A stretch of DNA of 64,000 bases, from assembly GCF_003265995.1 (NCBI RefSeq), contig NZ_MVJN01000008.1, positions 1-64,000 on the forward strand, in the 5' to 3' direction. Below the pieces are notes generated by a model. It ran no database searches. It saw only the letters and a list, made by a program, of their open reading frames with translations, and was not told where the DNA came from. The position numbers and the translations under genes were made by a program. Shown one piece after another: positions 18,392-27,067 of the stretch (position 1 is the stretch's first letter; each line of letters opens with the position of its first letter). This stretch comes from Legionella quinlivanii. GTDB lineage: Bacteria; Pseudomonadota; Gammaproteobacteria; Legionellales; Legionellaceae.

Positions 18392-19153
18392 TTATTTTTC
18401 TATCCCTGAACTGGACTTGCCAACCACTTTCACTTTAATGTAGAGCGTTGAATTTTGGGTAAACGGAGTACCGGCACGAATGACTTCGGTATTCTGATCA
18501 GCGGCCGGTTCACCTTGAGCAGTTCCCAGGGGCACCCACTCATTTAAAGGCAGCATTACAGTGGTCATGACCTGCTGCTGGTTAAAGCTCTGATCGCTAA
18601 CTTGCGTATCCTGTTCGCGAATTCGCTTAACAGAGAGTCTGACTTTTTGCCCCTGCAGTAATGGCTCAACCATTAATCCGGTCTGAACAAGACGACGGTC
18701 ATAGCTGACACCAGCACTCCAGAAACCAATCCCAACATTGCTGATTACTGGCTGATCTTCCCCGGTGCTGATAAATGCGGATTCGCCATTCATTACTTTG
18801 ACTGACTGATAGCGCTGCTGGTTTTGATTGGACGAGGTACTGATGCTTATCGTATTAGAGTTTTGCGTACTCAGCCAGTCAGGGTCACCCTGGAATACGG
18901 CAATTTCAAAAGTCACTGGGGGCTGATCCAGTTTATGAAGCACTTCACGAAGCTGGGTTAAGGTGTCGGGGGTGACTTTAATAATCAAGGTCTGACCGCT
19001 GCCGCTTACTGCCTCTCCCTGAGATAATAAGGGCTGAATTAACTGGATTACATTATCGGCCTGCTGATAATGAAGCTCGATAACCTTGGTAACCATCTGA
19101 GCGGCAAACAGGCTTCCCGTAAAAAAAAATAATATCCATATCAAGCGTCTCAT
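18392..19153 (-). CDS. Periplasmic protein with secretin N-domain-like region
   Basis: A 253-residue exported protein with a signal peptide (1-17, ending SLFAAQ). Residues 20-80 have the pattern of a secretin short N-terminal domain: VIELHYQQADNVIQLIQPLL, then LIIKVTPDTLTQLREVLHKL, ending in LDQPP, as found before the gate region of type II and IV pilus secretins. The rest (80-253) is beta-rich. It is much too short to form a secretin pore, and no pilus genes are adjacent. Shine-Dalgarno GGGAGAG is good. Role unknown; an accessory periplasmic protein is likely. Confidence 0.65.
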   Translation of the reverse strand: MRRLIWILFFFTGSLFAAQMVTKVIELHYQQADNVIQLIQPLLSQGEAVSGSGQTLIIKVTPDTLTQLREVLHKLDQPPVTFEIAVFQGDPDWLSTQNSNTISISTSSNQNQQRYQSVKVMNGESAFISTGEDQPVISNVGIGFWSAGVSYDRRLVQTGLMVEPLLQGQKVRLSVKRIREQDTQVSDQSFNQQQVMTTVMLPLNEWVPLGTAQGEPAADQNTEVIRAGTPFTQNSTLYIKVKVVGKSSSGIEK

Positions 19154-19232
19154 GTGAACAGCTCTCCCTGATTCATATCACTGACATTTTGAGCATAGCA
19201 CGAAAATTATAACGAAAAATATGAATCGCAAA

Positions 19233-19262
19233 TTGCATCTTGCATGAGGACAAGTATATAAT
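19233..19262 (+). promoter_or_regulatory. Sigma-70 promoter of the DUF47-Pit operon
   Basis: A -35 TTGCAT (19233-19238) and a perfect -10 TATAAT (19257-19262) are 18 bases apart, 32 bases before the ATG at 19295. Confidence 0.55.
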
Positions 19263-19294
19263 CGCGGCATCGCGAATAAGGTGATAGCAAATTC

Positions 19295-19966
19295 ATGACA
19301 CGCATTTTTAATATGTTCGGACCTTCACCTATCCGTCCTATTGAGCAACACATGCGCAAGGTAACTCAATGCGCAAAGCAGCTCCTGCCTTTTTTTGAAG
19401 CAGTGCTAACACTTGACTGGCCAAGCGCCAGCGATATCAAGGATAAAATATCAACTCTTGAAAAAGAGGCGGATATGATCAAGCGCGATTTACGGCTTCA
19501 TCTTCCTACCGGTCTTTTCTTGCCTGTGTCACGCACCGACCTGCTGGAACTCTTGAGTGCTCAGGATAGAATTGCCAATAAAGCGCAAGATATCGCAGGA
19601 TTAATTGTCAGTCGTCAGATGATTATTCCACCCGCACTGTCTTCTGTGTTCATGCCTTTTCTAAACCGTTGTCTTGATGCAGCCAAACAGGCCTGCAAAG
19701 CCATCAATGAACTGGACGAATTGCTCGAAAGCGGTTTTCGTGGAAGCGAAGTTAAAATCGTTGAAGAAATGATAATGACTCTCGATGAGATCGAGCACGA
19801 CAGTGATGACAAATTGGCGGATATCCGACACCGCATTTTTGACCTGGAAAAGGATTTACCACCAATTGAAGTGGTTTTCCTTTATAAGCTGGTCCAATGG
19901 ATTGGTGATTTAGCTGATCATGCCCAGATTGTGGGCGGCAAATTACAAATTCTTATCGCCAGGTAG
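19295..19966 (+). CDS. DUF47/PhoU-like protein paired with Pit transporter
   Basis: A 223-residue, all-helical cytosolic protein of the DUF47 (TIGR00153) family, related to PhoU. It has paired acidic E/D-rich helices typical of the fold, for example EMIMTLDEIEHDSDDKLADI (about 157-176). These proteins sit beside Pit transporters and are thought to control phosphate uptake. The Pit gene follows 8 bases after its stop. The start is backed by Shine-Dalgarno AGGTGAT. Confidence 0.9.
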   Translation: MTRIFNMFGPSPIRPIEQHMRKVTQCAKQLLPFFEAVLTLDWPSASDIKDKISTLEKEADMIKRDLRLHLPTGLFLPVSRTDLLELLSAQDRIANKAQDIAGLIVSRQMIIPPALSSVFMPFLNRCLDAAKQACKAINELDELLESGFRGSEVKIVEEMIMTLDEIEHDSDDKLADIRHRIFDLEKDLPPIEVVFLYKLVQWIGDLADHAQIVGGKLQILIAR

Positions 19967-19974
19967 TATATCTT

Positions 19975-21228
19975 ATGGATTATTCTGTATTCTTTTTCTT
20001 TGCGGCTATTGCTTTATGTTTTCTGATGACCTGGGGGGTCGGCGCGAACGACCTGGCCAATGTCATGAGTACGACAATGGGTTCCAAGGCGGTCACTGTT
20101 CGGCAAGCAATGATTATTGCAATTGTTTTTGAGTTTGCCGGTGCGTTTCTGGGTGGGAGCGGTGTTACTGAAACCATGCGCGATGGGATCATCGTCAGCA
20201 GTGAATTATCCGAGCAGCCTTTAATCCTTATTGAGGGCATGCTGAGCGTGCTTCTTGCCTGTACTGTCTGGATGAATCTCGCCAGTTATTTTGGTCTCCC
20301 TGTCTCTATTACCAATGCGATTGTGGGTTCAATGGTGGGTTTTGGCAGTGTTGTTCTGGGCTCTGATGCCATTCATTGGTCGCAAGTATACCGCATTGCT
20401 GCCGGCTGGGTAACCTCGCCGATGATTGCAGGTATCACCGCATATTTCCTGTTTATCAGTATTCAGCAGACCATCTTTATTAAAAGCGATCCGCTTGAGA
20501 AGGCTAAATTATATATTCCTATTTATCTTTTTTTGATTGGTTCCGTTCTGTCATTCATTACTGTTTTTAAGGGTTTAAATCATTTTGATATTCATCTTAA
20601 TTTCAAGCAGGATCTGGCGGTCACTCTGGCAACCAGCATTGTTATTACGCTTATCGGAATAATTATCATTCGCAGAATTCCCGAAGTTCCTAAAATCAGA
20701 CGCCGGGAGCGTTTTCTGCAAGTAGAAAAATATTTCGCAGTGCTGATGGCCTTAACCGCCTGCGCTATGGTATTTGCACATGGAGCCAATGATGTTTCCC
20801 TGGCTGTGGGTCCATTAACAATTATTCATAGCCTGATAACCCAGGCCAATACACCAATCGCGGTTACTCAATATCCTGCCTGGATTATTTTTCTGGGATG
20901 TTTCGGAGTTATTATTGGCTTTTTAATGTATGGGCGCAAAGTAATTGAGACCGTAGGCAGTTCAATCACAGCATTAACGCCCAGCCGGGCTTTCGCGGCC
21001 ACTCTGGCTGCCGCCACTACAGTGGTCGTAGCAACCAGCACAGGCATTCCGGTTTCAGCGACTCAGACTTTGGTCGGAGCCGTTCTGGGTGTGGGTCTGG
21101 CTCGCGGCATTGGCGCATTGAATCTGATAGTAATCCGCAACATTTTCATGTCCTGGATTCTAACCTTGCCAGCCGCATCTTTATTGACAGTTCTGGCTTA
21201 TAAGGCATTACATTTCTTTTTGGGATGA
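19975..21228 (+). CDS. Low-affinity inorganic phosphate transporter, Pit family
   Basis: A 417-residue membrane protein with about 10 helices and the duplicated Pit signature: GANDLANVMSTTMGSKAVT (about 24-42) and HGANDVSLAVGPL in the second half. Pit proteins carry metal-phosphate with protons. It is translated with the DUF47 gene upstream. A large inverted repeat follows its stop and may end the transcript. Confidence 0.93.
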   Translation: MDYSVFFFFAAIALCFLMTWGVGANDLANVMSTTMGSKAVTVRQAMIIAIVFEFAGAFLGGSGVTETMRDGIIVSSELSEQPLILIEGMLSVLLACTVWMNLASYFGLPVSITNAIVGSMVGFGSVVLGSDAIHWSQVYRIAAGWVTSPMIAGITAYFLFISIQQTIFIKSDPLEKAKLYIPIYLFLIGSVLSFITVFKGLNHFDIHLNFKQDLAVTLATSIVITLIGIIIIRRIPEVPKIRRRERFLQVEKYFAVLMALTACAMVFAHGANDVSLAVGPLTIIHSLITQANTPIAVTQYPAWIIFLGCFGVIIGFLMYGRKVIETVGSSITALTPSRAFAATLAAATTVVVATSTGIPVSATQTLVGAVLGVGLARGIGALNLIVIRNIFMSWILTLPAASLLTVLAYKALHFFLG

Positions 21229-21290
21229 GAGATGGCGTATAGTGCAAACTAGCGCTTGTGCGCGATACGGAGGTAAATTAAGAGAACTAT

Positions 21291-21580
21291 TGTAGGTTGG
21301 GCCCTTGGCCCATAGCCATCAGGCTAAGAAGTAATGTTATCCCCTCTCCACCGCGCGCAGCGTGGGGGAGAGGGCAGGGTGAGGGGGTTAAAAATTTATC
21401 ACGTTAGTGATTCCATTTTGTTGTGGCAATAAACTATAACCACAGAAATATGATTAATGAATCGCTACGCGACCTTGTTTATAGCCCCCTCTCCCTAACC
21501 CTCTCCCCCGCTGCGCGCGGTGGAGAGGGGATCAGATATTCTTAGCCTGACGGCTATGGGCCAAGGGCCCAATCTACAGG
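21291..21580. repeat. Large inverted repeat, family B (CTCTCC-rich core)
   Basis: The 411 bases between the Pit gene and the 61-residue gene hold a 290-base element with arms of about 100 bases (21291-21390 and 21481-21580) in inverted orientation. The outer part GGGCCCTTGGCCCATAGCC is itself partly palindromic, and the inner part is a C/T-rich CCCTCTCC tract. The arms differ at several positions. The middle (21391-21480) is AT-rich and non-coding. The CTCTCC core resembles the repeats at 42860-42990. No transposase is present, so it is a MITE-like or REP-like element. Confidence 0.85.
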
Positions 21581-21639
21581 TAATGCAAAATTTCCTAACT
21601 TAATGGTAGTGGCTAAGACATAGCGGATCTAATTAAAAA

Positions 21640-21825
21640 TTAAAAATCTTCCCAGATCTCTTCTTTGTTATTATCTCTATTTGCATGATCACGAAAATAA
21701 AAAATCCGTTTATGCTTTTTAATCTCTTTTTTCTGAGAAGCCGATTTCTCATGCTCCGCATCAAATTGAAACAGGAATTTATCAATAGGACTGACGAAAG
21801 CCTTATCAATATCTTTTTTGCTCAT
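21640..21825 (-). CDS. Small CBU_0585-type conserved protein
   Basis: A 61-residue basic, hydrophilic protein beginning MSKKDIDKAFVSPIDKFLFQ and ending in an acidic tail. The N-terminal pattern (S-P-I-D-K-F-L-x-x-F-D) recalls the small CBU_0585-type protein shared by Coxiella and Legionella; its function is unknown. The ATG at 21825 is preferred over an in-frame TTG at 21837 because a GGAA sits at the right distance. It is divergent from add. Confidence 0.7.
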   Translation of the reverse strand: MSKKDIDKAFVSPIDKFLFQFDAEHEKSASQKKEIKKHKRIFYFRDHANRDNNKEEIWEDF

Positions 21826-21910
21826 AGTACATTCCAACGTAACATAATTAATTAATTTTAGCGCTTTTTATGATAACTTACCAACATTCGTTTCTCAATC
21901 AGGAGTTTTG

Positions 21911-22891
21911 ATGACGGCAATTAAACAAGCTGAGTTACACGTTCATTTAGAAGGCACTATTTCCCCACAATTAGCTTTAAAGCTTGCCAAGCGCAATCAT
22001 ATTGATCTGCCGTCTGGCTTATTCGCAGCGGATGGCCAGTCTTATCAATACAAGGATTTTCTGGATTTTCTCAAAGCTTATGATTCAGTCGCGGCAGTGA
22101 TTAAAAAGCCAATGGATTACTATGACATCACTTTTGATTATCTAAAAGAAAGAGCTGATGCCGGTGGTATTTATGTGGAGTTCATGTATTCTCCGGATCA
22201 CGCAGAAATGTCCAGCGGGATTCCTTCCTGTGAGCATTTGGCAGCTATACAGCAGGCTATTGATGATGCTGAAGCCAGGCATCAGATTATCGGAAGAATT
22301 ATTGTTACCGCAGTCAGACATTTTGGCGAAGACTCTGCTATAAAAGTGGCAAAACAGGCTATTAAGGAAAATGTTCCCTGCATCACTGGGTTTGGCCTGG
22401 GCGGCGATGAAATTAATTTTCCACCTAAACTATTTACCAAAGCCTATCAGATTGCTGCTGAGGGCGGTTTGGAATGCACCGTTCATGCCGGTGAATTTGC
22501 CTCAGCAGAAGGTATGATGGAGGCGATGGACTACCTGCCTGTTAAACGCATAGGACATGGTGTGCGAGCTATCGAGTCCCCGGAAACCATGGCTCGGCTT
22601 AAAGACAAAGGGATCGCACTCGAAGTGTGTCCGGGCAGCAACGTCGCTCTGGGCCTCTTTCAAAACCTTGAAAGCCATCCCCTTCCTCAATTATTGGCGG
22701 CAGGTATCAGAATCAGCTTAAACTCAGATGATCCGCCTTTTTTCCGTACCAATCTGGCTAATGAATATATACAGGCCCAGAAAATTTACGGTTTTTCCGA
22801 TCAGCAGATGCTAAATTTCACCCGCATGGCGATTGAGGATGCCTTTGTCGATGAGCAAACCCGCAAGGAATTGCTGCAGCGATTGCAATAA
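21911..22891 (+). CDS. add: Adenosine deaminase
   Basis: A 326-residue metal-dependent deaminase of purine salvage. Motifs: the zinc ligands HVHLEGT (about 10-16), the third zinc His with HAGE in the centre, RIGHG with the catalytic His, EVCPGSN, and the Asp pair in SLNSDDPPFF. An AGGAG Shine-Dalgarno at 21901-21905 lies 5 bases before the ATG at 21911, which fixes the start. A hairpin terminator follows. Some family members deaminate adenine instead; the residues seen do not settle this. Confidence 0.9.
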   Translation: MTAIKQAELHVHLEGTISPQLALKLAKRNHIDLPSGLFAADGQSYQYKDFLDFLKAYDSVAAVIKKPMDYYDITFDYLKERADAGGIYVEFMYSPDHAEMSSGIPSCEHLAAIQQAIDDAEARHQIIGRIIVTAVRHFGEDSAIKVAKQAIKENVPCITGFGLGGDEINFPPKLFTKAYQIAAEGGLECTVHAGEFASAEGMMEAMDYLPVKRIGHGVRAIESPETMARLKDKGIALEVCPGSNVALGLFQNLESHPLPQLLAAGIRISLNSDDPPFFRTNLANEYIQAQKIYGFSDQQMLNFTRMAIEDAFVDEQTRKELLQRLQ

Positions 22892-22899
22892 TTACACTC

Positions 22900-22935
22900 G
22901 GTCTGTAGCCTGAAAATTACAGACCTTTCTCTCTT
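22900..22935 (+). terminator. Rho-independent terminator after add
   Basis: A perfect 8-base stem, GGTCTGTA (22900-22907) and TACAGACC (22918-22925), with a 10-base loop is followed by TTTCTCTCTT. It begins 8 bases after the add stop. Confidence 0.75.
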
Positions 22936-22961
22936 GACTTATAGGCTGGATGACCTATTGT
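22934..22961 (+). promoter_or_regulatory. Candidate promoter for the 144-residue membrane protein
   Basis: A -35 TTGACT (22934-22939) and a -10 TATTGT (22956-22961) are 16 bases apart, 39 bases before the ATG at 23001. It starts inside the T-rich tail of the add terminator. Confidence 0.5.
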
Positions 22962-23000
22962 CAATACAGAAAGGTTTAATTTTGAAATAGGGAGTGTTTC

Positions 23001-23435
23001 ATGTTTTCAATTAAGAATGTACTGCACGGAATTATCGCAGGGATTATTGCTGGCATCGTATTCAGTTTTTTTCTGTTGATGGGAGGAATGGTTGAAACCC
23101 TGGGAGCAATCATCAGAATGCCCACTCTGACAGGCGGACTTCTTGTCCATGCCATTGTCAGTATTATAACTGGTATTGTATTCGCCGTCGTTTTTGGCTA
23201 TTTCATTCATTCCTGGGGTCTTGCGATATTACTGGGACTACTTTTTGGTTTGGGTATGTGGATAGCTGGTCCAATGACCTTGTTACCATATATGGCTGCT
23301 GGAACTCCTCTCTTTTCAAAATGGAATTTAGTTGATTTAAAGGCCAATATCCCTCCGCTGGTAGGGCATTTGGTCTATGGATTCCTTTTGGGTGTTGTTT
23401 ATTACACACTCAGAATTAACCAATCCCGATTATAA
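23001..23435 (+). CDS. Hypothetical four-helix membrane protein
   Basis: A 144-residue, very hydrophobic protein with about four membrane helices (roughly 8-30, 45-68, 72-100, 116-138) and many glycines. I do not recognise the family with confidence. Shine-Dalgarno GGGAG precedes the ATG. It lies 75 bases before a soluble hybrid histidine kinase on the same strand, so the two may share a transcript, but no domain links them. Confidence 0.7.
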   Translation: MFSIKNVLHGIIAGIIAGIVFSFFLLMGGMVETLGAIIRMPTLTGGLLVHAIVSIITGIVFAVVFGYFIHSWGLAILLGLLFGLGMWIAGPMTLLPYMAAGTPLFSKWNLVDLKANIPPLVGHLVYGFLLGVVYYTLRINQSRL

Positions 23436-23510
23436 AACATTTAGACAGGTCCAATCCGGCGTTTCTAAATGGTATATAATCTGATTAATCATCAGGGTGA
23501 TGGAGCACCT

Positions 23511-25835
23511 ATGCAATCTTTAGCAATGATGCAGGCGGTATTGGAAAATATACCGCAACTGGTCTTCTGGAAATCGGCAGATGGATTCTACCTGGGTGCC
23601 AACAGGCACTTTCTCGAGTTTGTCGGTCTGCAATCCCCGGAATCTTTAGTTGGTAAAACAGACGCTGAGCTCGCTTTGGCTCATCCAGTCATTCGCTATT
23701 TTGCCGAAGCAGATGACCAGGTATTAATGTACAGGATTCCGCATTCGGCAATTACCAGAACTATTCAGCATCATAATCAAACACTCACCCTGCTAATGGA
23801 TAAATCGCCATTATTATCAGAGACGGGCCAGTTAAAGGGATTGCTTGGAGTGGTTACCGTCAAACAGCCTCAACTTTCAAATCATATTCACTTAAATGAA
23901 ATCATCGACAATCTCCCTCATCTTATCTTTTGGAAAGATATTCGCTCGGTTTATTTAGGTTGTAACCGGCGGTTTGCAAGTTTACTCAATTCAACTCCAC
24001 GCGATATCATCGGTAAAACTGATTTTGAGTTGAACTGGAGAAAAGAGGACGCCGAGCTCTTTGTTTCAGGCGATCTGGACGCTATGTCGGGCAATTCTAA
24101 AATTAATGTTGAAGAAACCATTGCAAGGGCCGATGGGCGACTAATAACCATGCTTTCCAGCAAAGTACCCATGTATGACGAGCAGGGCGTTTGCATTGGG
24201 ATCCTGGGACTTTCGATAGACATTACAGAGCGTAAACAACTGGAAATTAATTTGAAAAAAGCGCTTGAAACGTCCCAGGCGGCTAACCTGGTCAAAACCG
24301 AATTTATTGCTGATATGAGCCATGATATCCGAACACCAATTACCGGAATCATTGGCATGTCGAAAATGCTTGAGGATAATTCGACTACAGCGGAAAATAA
24401 ACAATATGCGCAATGGCTTAGTCAAAGCGGAGAGCAATTATTAACCTTGTTAAATGGGGTTCTCAAGACTATCTCTACTGATAGTCCACATGAAGAGATG
24501 GACAGCGACTGGTTCAATCTGACCGACTGTCTGAACAGTCTGGCAAAACTGGAACTCCCTGCCATTCAGACAAAACAGTTATCGCTGGTGCTGGTGATTG
24601 GACAAAATGTCCCAATCCAGCTATTTGGTGATCAGCATAAACTACACCGTGTTTTATTAAATTTAATCGATAACGCAATCAAATTTACCCATAACGGTTC
24701 GATTATATTAAAAGTGGAGCGTATTTCAGAAGGATTCTTACTATTTCAGGTGATTGATACCGGTGCAGGGATCCCCAAAGAGACGCAGCAAAGAATAGTT
24801 GAACGCTTCAATTCCCCTCTATCTTCTTTAAACAATGAGGAACAAGAAAAAATAGGGTTTCATATCGTTCAAAAATATCTTCAGTTCATTAAGGGCAAGT
24901 TTCAACTAAGCAGCATTGAAGGCGAGGGGACAACAGTGAGCTTAACCATTCCTCTTAAAAAAATCAGCCCGCAAACCGAATGTCTTCCAGCAATGCAAGT
25001 TAAAAATGCCTTGTTAACTGATTTGGAGCAACCAGGCAAGCCAGCGCCTGTAGTACCTTTAAAACTGGAATCTCAAGGATCGAGAGTGCTGTTAATAGAG
25101 GATAATCTGATTGCACGAAAAATGGCAGAAACCATGCTGGGTAAACTAGGTTGTGAATATATTTCAGCTGACAATGCTGAGGCCGGTTTTGAATTGATAC
25201 GAAGCCACCCTATCGATATTGTCATTACAGATCTTGAATTGCCGGGCATGGATGGATTTCAGTTTGCGGCTCTAATCAGACAATGGGAAAAAGAACACCA
25301 CCAGGAAGAGCGGCTTATCTTCGCTTTGACTGCACATTGTGCTAATGAAGTGGATAAGTCTCGGGCAAATATGGTCAATCAGGTCCTTACCAAGCCCTTA
25401 TCTATGAGCAAGCTTGAGCAAATATTACCTCATATCAGGTTGCATACACCTTTGGCGAATGCAAATGCATCTGCAATCAATGAATTGAATCATTTTCCGA
25501 TTTTTGACAAGGAACAAGCCCTTTCACAATTGGGCAGCGAAAAAGAAATGCTTGATCTATTAAAAATGCTGATTACAAAAGAGCTCCCTGAAGACCGTGA
25601 GGCTTTACAGAATGCATTTAAAGGTCATGAATGGCAAACGCTTGAACGAATCGCACATAAGTTAAAAAGTGGGGCAGCCTATTGTGGCACACAACGTCTT
25701 TATTCTGCCTGTGAATCTTTAGAAAAGGCATTAAAGGATGGCTACAACCCTTCCTCAGAGCAATTGTATGAGCAACTACAACAGATCATCGTGCAAACCG
25801 AACAGGCGCTGACACCTTATGTGAATAAATTATAA
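23511..25835 (+). CDS. Soluble hybrid sensor histidine kinase (PAS-PAS-HisKA-HATPase-REC-HPt)
   Basis: A 774-residue signalling protein without membrane segments. Order: two PAS domains, each with a QLVFWKSADG or HLIFWKDIRS opening (about 10-125 and 130-250); a HisKA domain with DMSHDIRTP (His 271); a HATPase domain with DNAIKF and DTGAGIP; a receiver with phospho-acceptor in VITDLELPGMDG (Asp 574); and an HPt domain with IAHKLKSGAAYC (His 716). All four phosphorelay sites are present. The start at 23511 has a GGAG at the right spacing; a longer form from 23469 is open but lacks one. No response regulator is adjacent, so the output partner is encoded elsewhere. Confidence 0.9.
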   Translation: MQSLAMMQAVLENIPQLVFWKSADGFYLGANRHFLEFVGLQSPESLVGKTDAELALAHPVIRYFAEADDQVLMYRIPHSAITRTIQHHNQTLTLLMDKSPLLSETGQLKGLLGVVTVKQPQLSNHIHLNEIIDNLPHLIFWKDIRSVYLGCNRRFASLLNSTPRDIIGKTDFELNWRKEDAELFVSGDLDAMSGNSKINVEETIARADGRLITMLSSKVPMYDEQGVCIGILGLSIDITERKQLEINLKKALETSQAANLVKTEFIADMSHDIRTPITGIIGMSKMLEDNSTTAENKQYAQWLSQSGEQLLTLLNGVLKTISTDSPHEEMDSDWFNLTDCLNSLAKLELPAIQTKQLSLVLVIGQNVPIQLFGDQHKLHRVLLNLIDNAIKFTHNGSIILKVERISEGFLLFQVIDTGAGIPKETQQRIVERFNSPLSSLNNEEQEKIGFHIVQKYLQFIKGKFQLSSIEGEGTTVSLTIPLKKISPQTECLPAMQVKNALLTDLEQPGKPAPVVPLKLESQGSRVLLIEDNLIARKMAETMLGKLGCEYISADNAEAGFELIRSHPIDIVITDLELPGMDGFQFAALIRQWEKEHHQEERLIFALTAHCANEVDKSRANMVNQVLTKPLSMSKLEQILPHIRLHTPLANANASAINELNHFPIFDKEQALSQLGSEKEMLDLLKMLITKELPEDREALQNAFKGHEWQTLERIAHKLKSGAAYCGTQRLYSACESLEKALKDGYNPSSEQLYEQLQQIIVQTEQALTPYVNKL

Positions 25836-25859
25836 CTGGCTCCCTGTATACAATAAACC

Positions 25860-25945
25860 GTCTTTGCGAGCGGTTGAGAAGTAATCCAGAGCTCCGAACT
25901 TTATTCAGGTTTTGATCAGGATTGCTTCTCTTCGTTCGCAAAGAC
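25860..25945. repeat. Imperfect inverted repeat, family C
   Basis: Arms of about 27 bases, starting GTCTTTGCGAGCG at 25860 and ending with the complement at 25945, enclose a 30-base centre. It lies between the convergent kinase and rpoH genes and can form a long hairpin on either strand, so it may serve as a bidirectional terminator. The GTCTTTGCGA...AAGCAATCC pattern is a type I associate with repeated elements in other gammaproteobacterial genomes. Confidence 0.7.
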
Positions 25946-26010
25946 TTAAGGCTAGTTGCTTGTTCTATTTATGCAACAATGAGTGACAACGCAGAAACCT
26001 GGAATAAGGT

Positions 26011-26871
26011 TTAGTTCATCTCTTCCATGTACTGACGAAGTTTTTTCATGGCGTTTTTTTCAAGCTGACGGACTCTCTCCGCAGAAACACTGTATTTTTC
26101 AGCTAAATCCTGCAGGGTTGTTTTATCATCCGCAAGCCAGCGTTGCTGAAGAATATCCTGACTTCTGTCATCGAGTCGTTCAAACGCAACCGAGAGATTA
26201 TCCCGTCCGAGTTCACCGCTTCTTTCCTGCTCAACCAAATAGGCTGGATCATTATGTTCATCGTGTAAGAAATGAGCCGGAGCTTTATAGGCGTCATCAT
26301 CGTCATCAGTTGCCAGGGCATCATAGGAAGAATCCATCGCGTTGAGCCGCTGCTCCATTAGCAAAACTTCCTCGCGCGAAACCCCCAGGTCTTTAGCTAC
26401 GTCATCCACTTCCTGACGACTCATCCATCCCAAACGGTTTTTCATCTGCCGTAAATTGAAAAACAATTTACGCTGCGCTTTGGTTGTAGCGACTTTCACA
26501 ATACGCCAGTTGCGTAATACAAACTCATGAATTTCTGCTTTAATCCAATGGACTGCAAATGAAACCAGACGAACTCCCATTTTGGGGTCAAAGCGTTTTA
26601 CCGCTTTCATCAGACCAATATTACCTTCCTGGATTAAATCATTTAAGGGCAGGCCGTAGCCTAAATAGCCGCGGGCAACCCGCACTACATAGCGTAGATG
26701 GGCCAGGACAAGCTGGCGTGCGCTTTCGAGATCGTTTTCATTTTGAAAACGCTCAGCATAATCATGTTCTTCTTCAGCAGATAGCATTGGAATAAGATTG
26801 ACTCGATGGATGTAGGCATCGAGACTTCCAATCGGTAAATTGATTGATGCTAGTTGTAACTGCCGATTCAT
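26011..26871 (-). CDS. rpoH: RNA polymerase sigma-32 factor RpoH
   Basis: A 286-residue heat-shock sigma factor. Region 2 is visible with [34 protein letters not shown], the sigma-32 RpoH box lies around QRKLFFNLR (about 133-141), and region 4 ends with [27 protein letters not shown]. It follows ftsY-ftsE-ftsX as in most gammaproteobacteria, but has its own promoter. Confidence 0.96.
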   Translation of the reverse strand: MNRQLQLASINLPIGSLDAYIHRVNLIPMLSAEEEHDYAERFQNENDLESARQLVLAHLRYVVRVARGYLGYGLPLNDLIQEGNIGLMKAVKRFDPKMGVRLVSFAVHWIKAEIHEFVLRNWRIVKVATTKAQRKLFFNLRQMKNRLGWMSRQEVDDVAKDLGVSREEVLLMEQRLNAMDSSYDALATDDDDDAYKAPAHFLHDEHNDPAYLVEQERSGELGRDNLSVAFERLDDRSQDILQQRWLADDKTTLQDLAEKYSVSAERVRQLEKNAMKKLRQYMEEMN

Positions 26872-26998
26872 ACTACTCCTCCAGTTATTCCATCACCAAA
26901 AATCAAAACTAAGACGCTGTCTTCCTGTTTGATGTAATTTATAAGTAAGGGACAGCAGGAAATTACCAGAAAACACTGCTTTAAGTGCTCAATACCAT

Positions 26999-27028
26999 AT
27001 TATACACCCCCTGTAAAGAAAATTACAA
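26999..27028 (-). promoter_or_regulatory. Sigma-70 promoter of rpoH
   Basis: On the minus strand TTGTAA (27023-27028) and a perfect TATAAT (26999-27004) are 18 bases apart. The untranslated leader of about 120 bases is long enough to fold, which matters because E. coli rpoH is controlled by an RNA thermometer; no such fold is claimed here. Confidence 0.55.
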
Positions 27029-27067
27029 TACAGAGACTCCTTCACAGAGGGTCAGAAACTGAGCCTG

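Noticed and set aside
25983-26345. 120-residue plus-strand frame over rpoH
   Set aside because: It is antisense to a well-supported sigma factor gene and has no family likeness.
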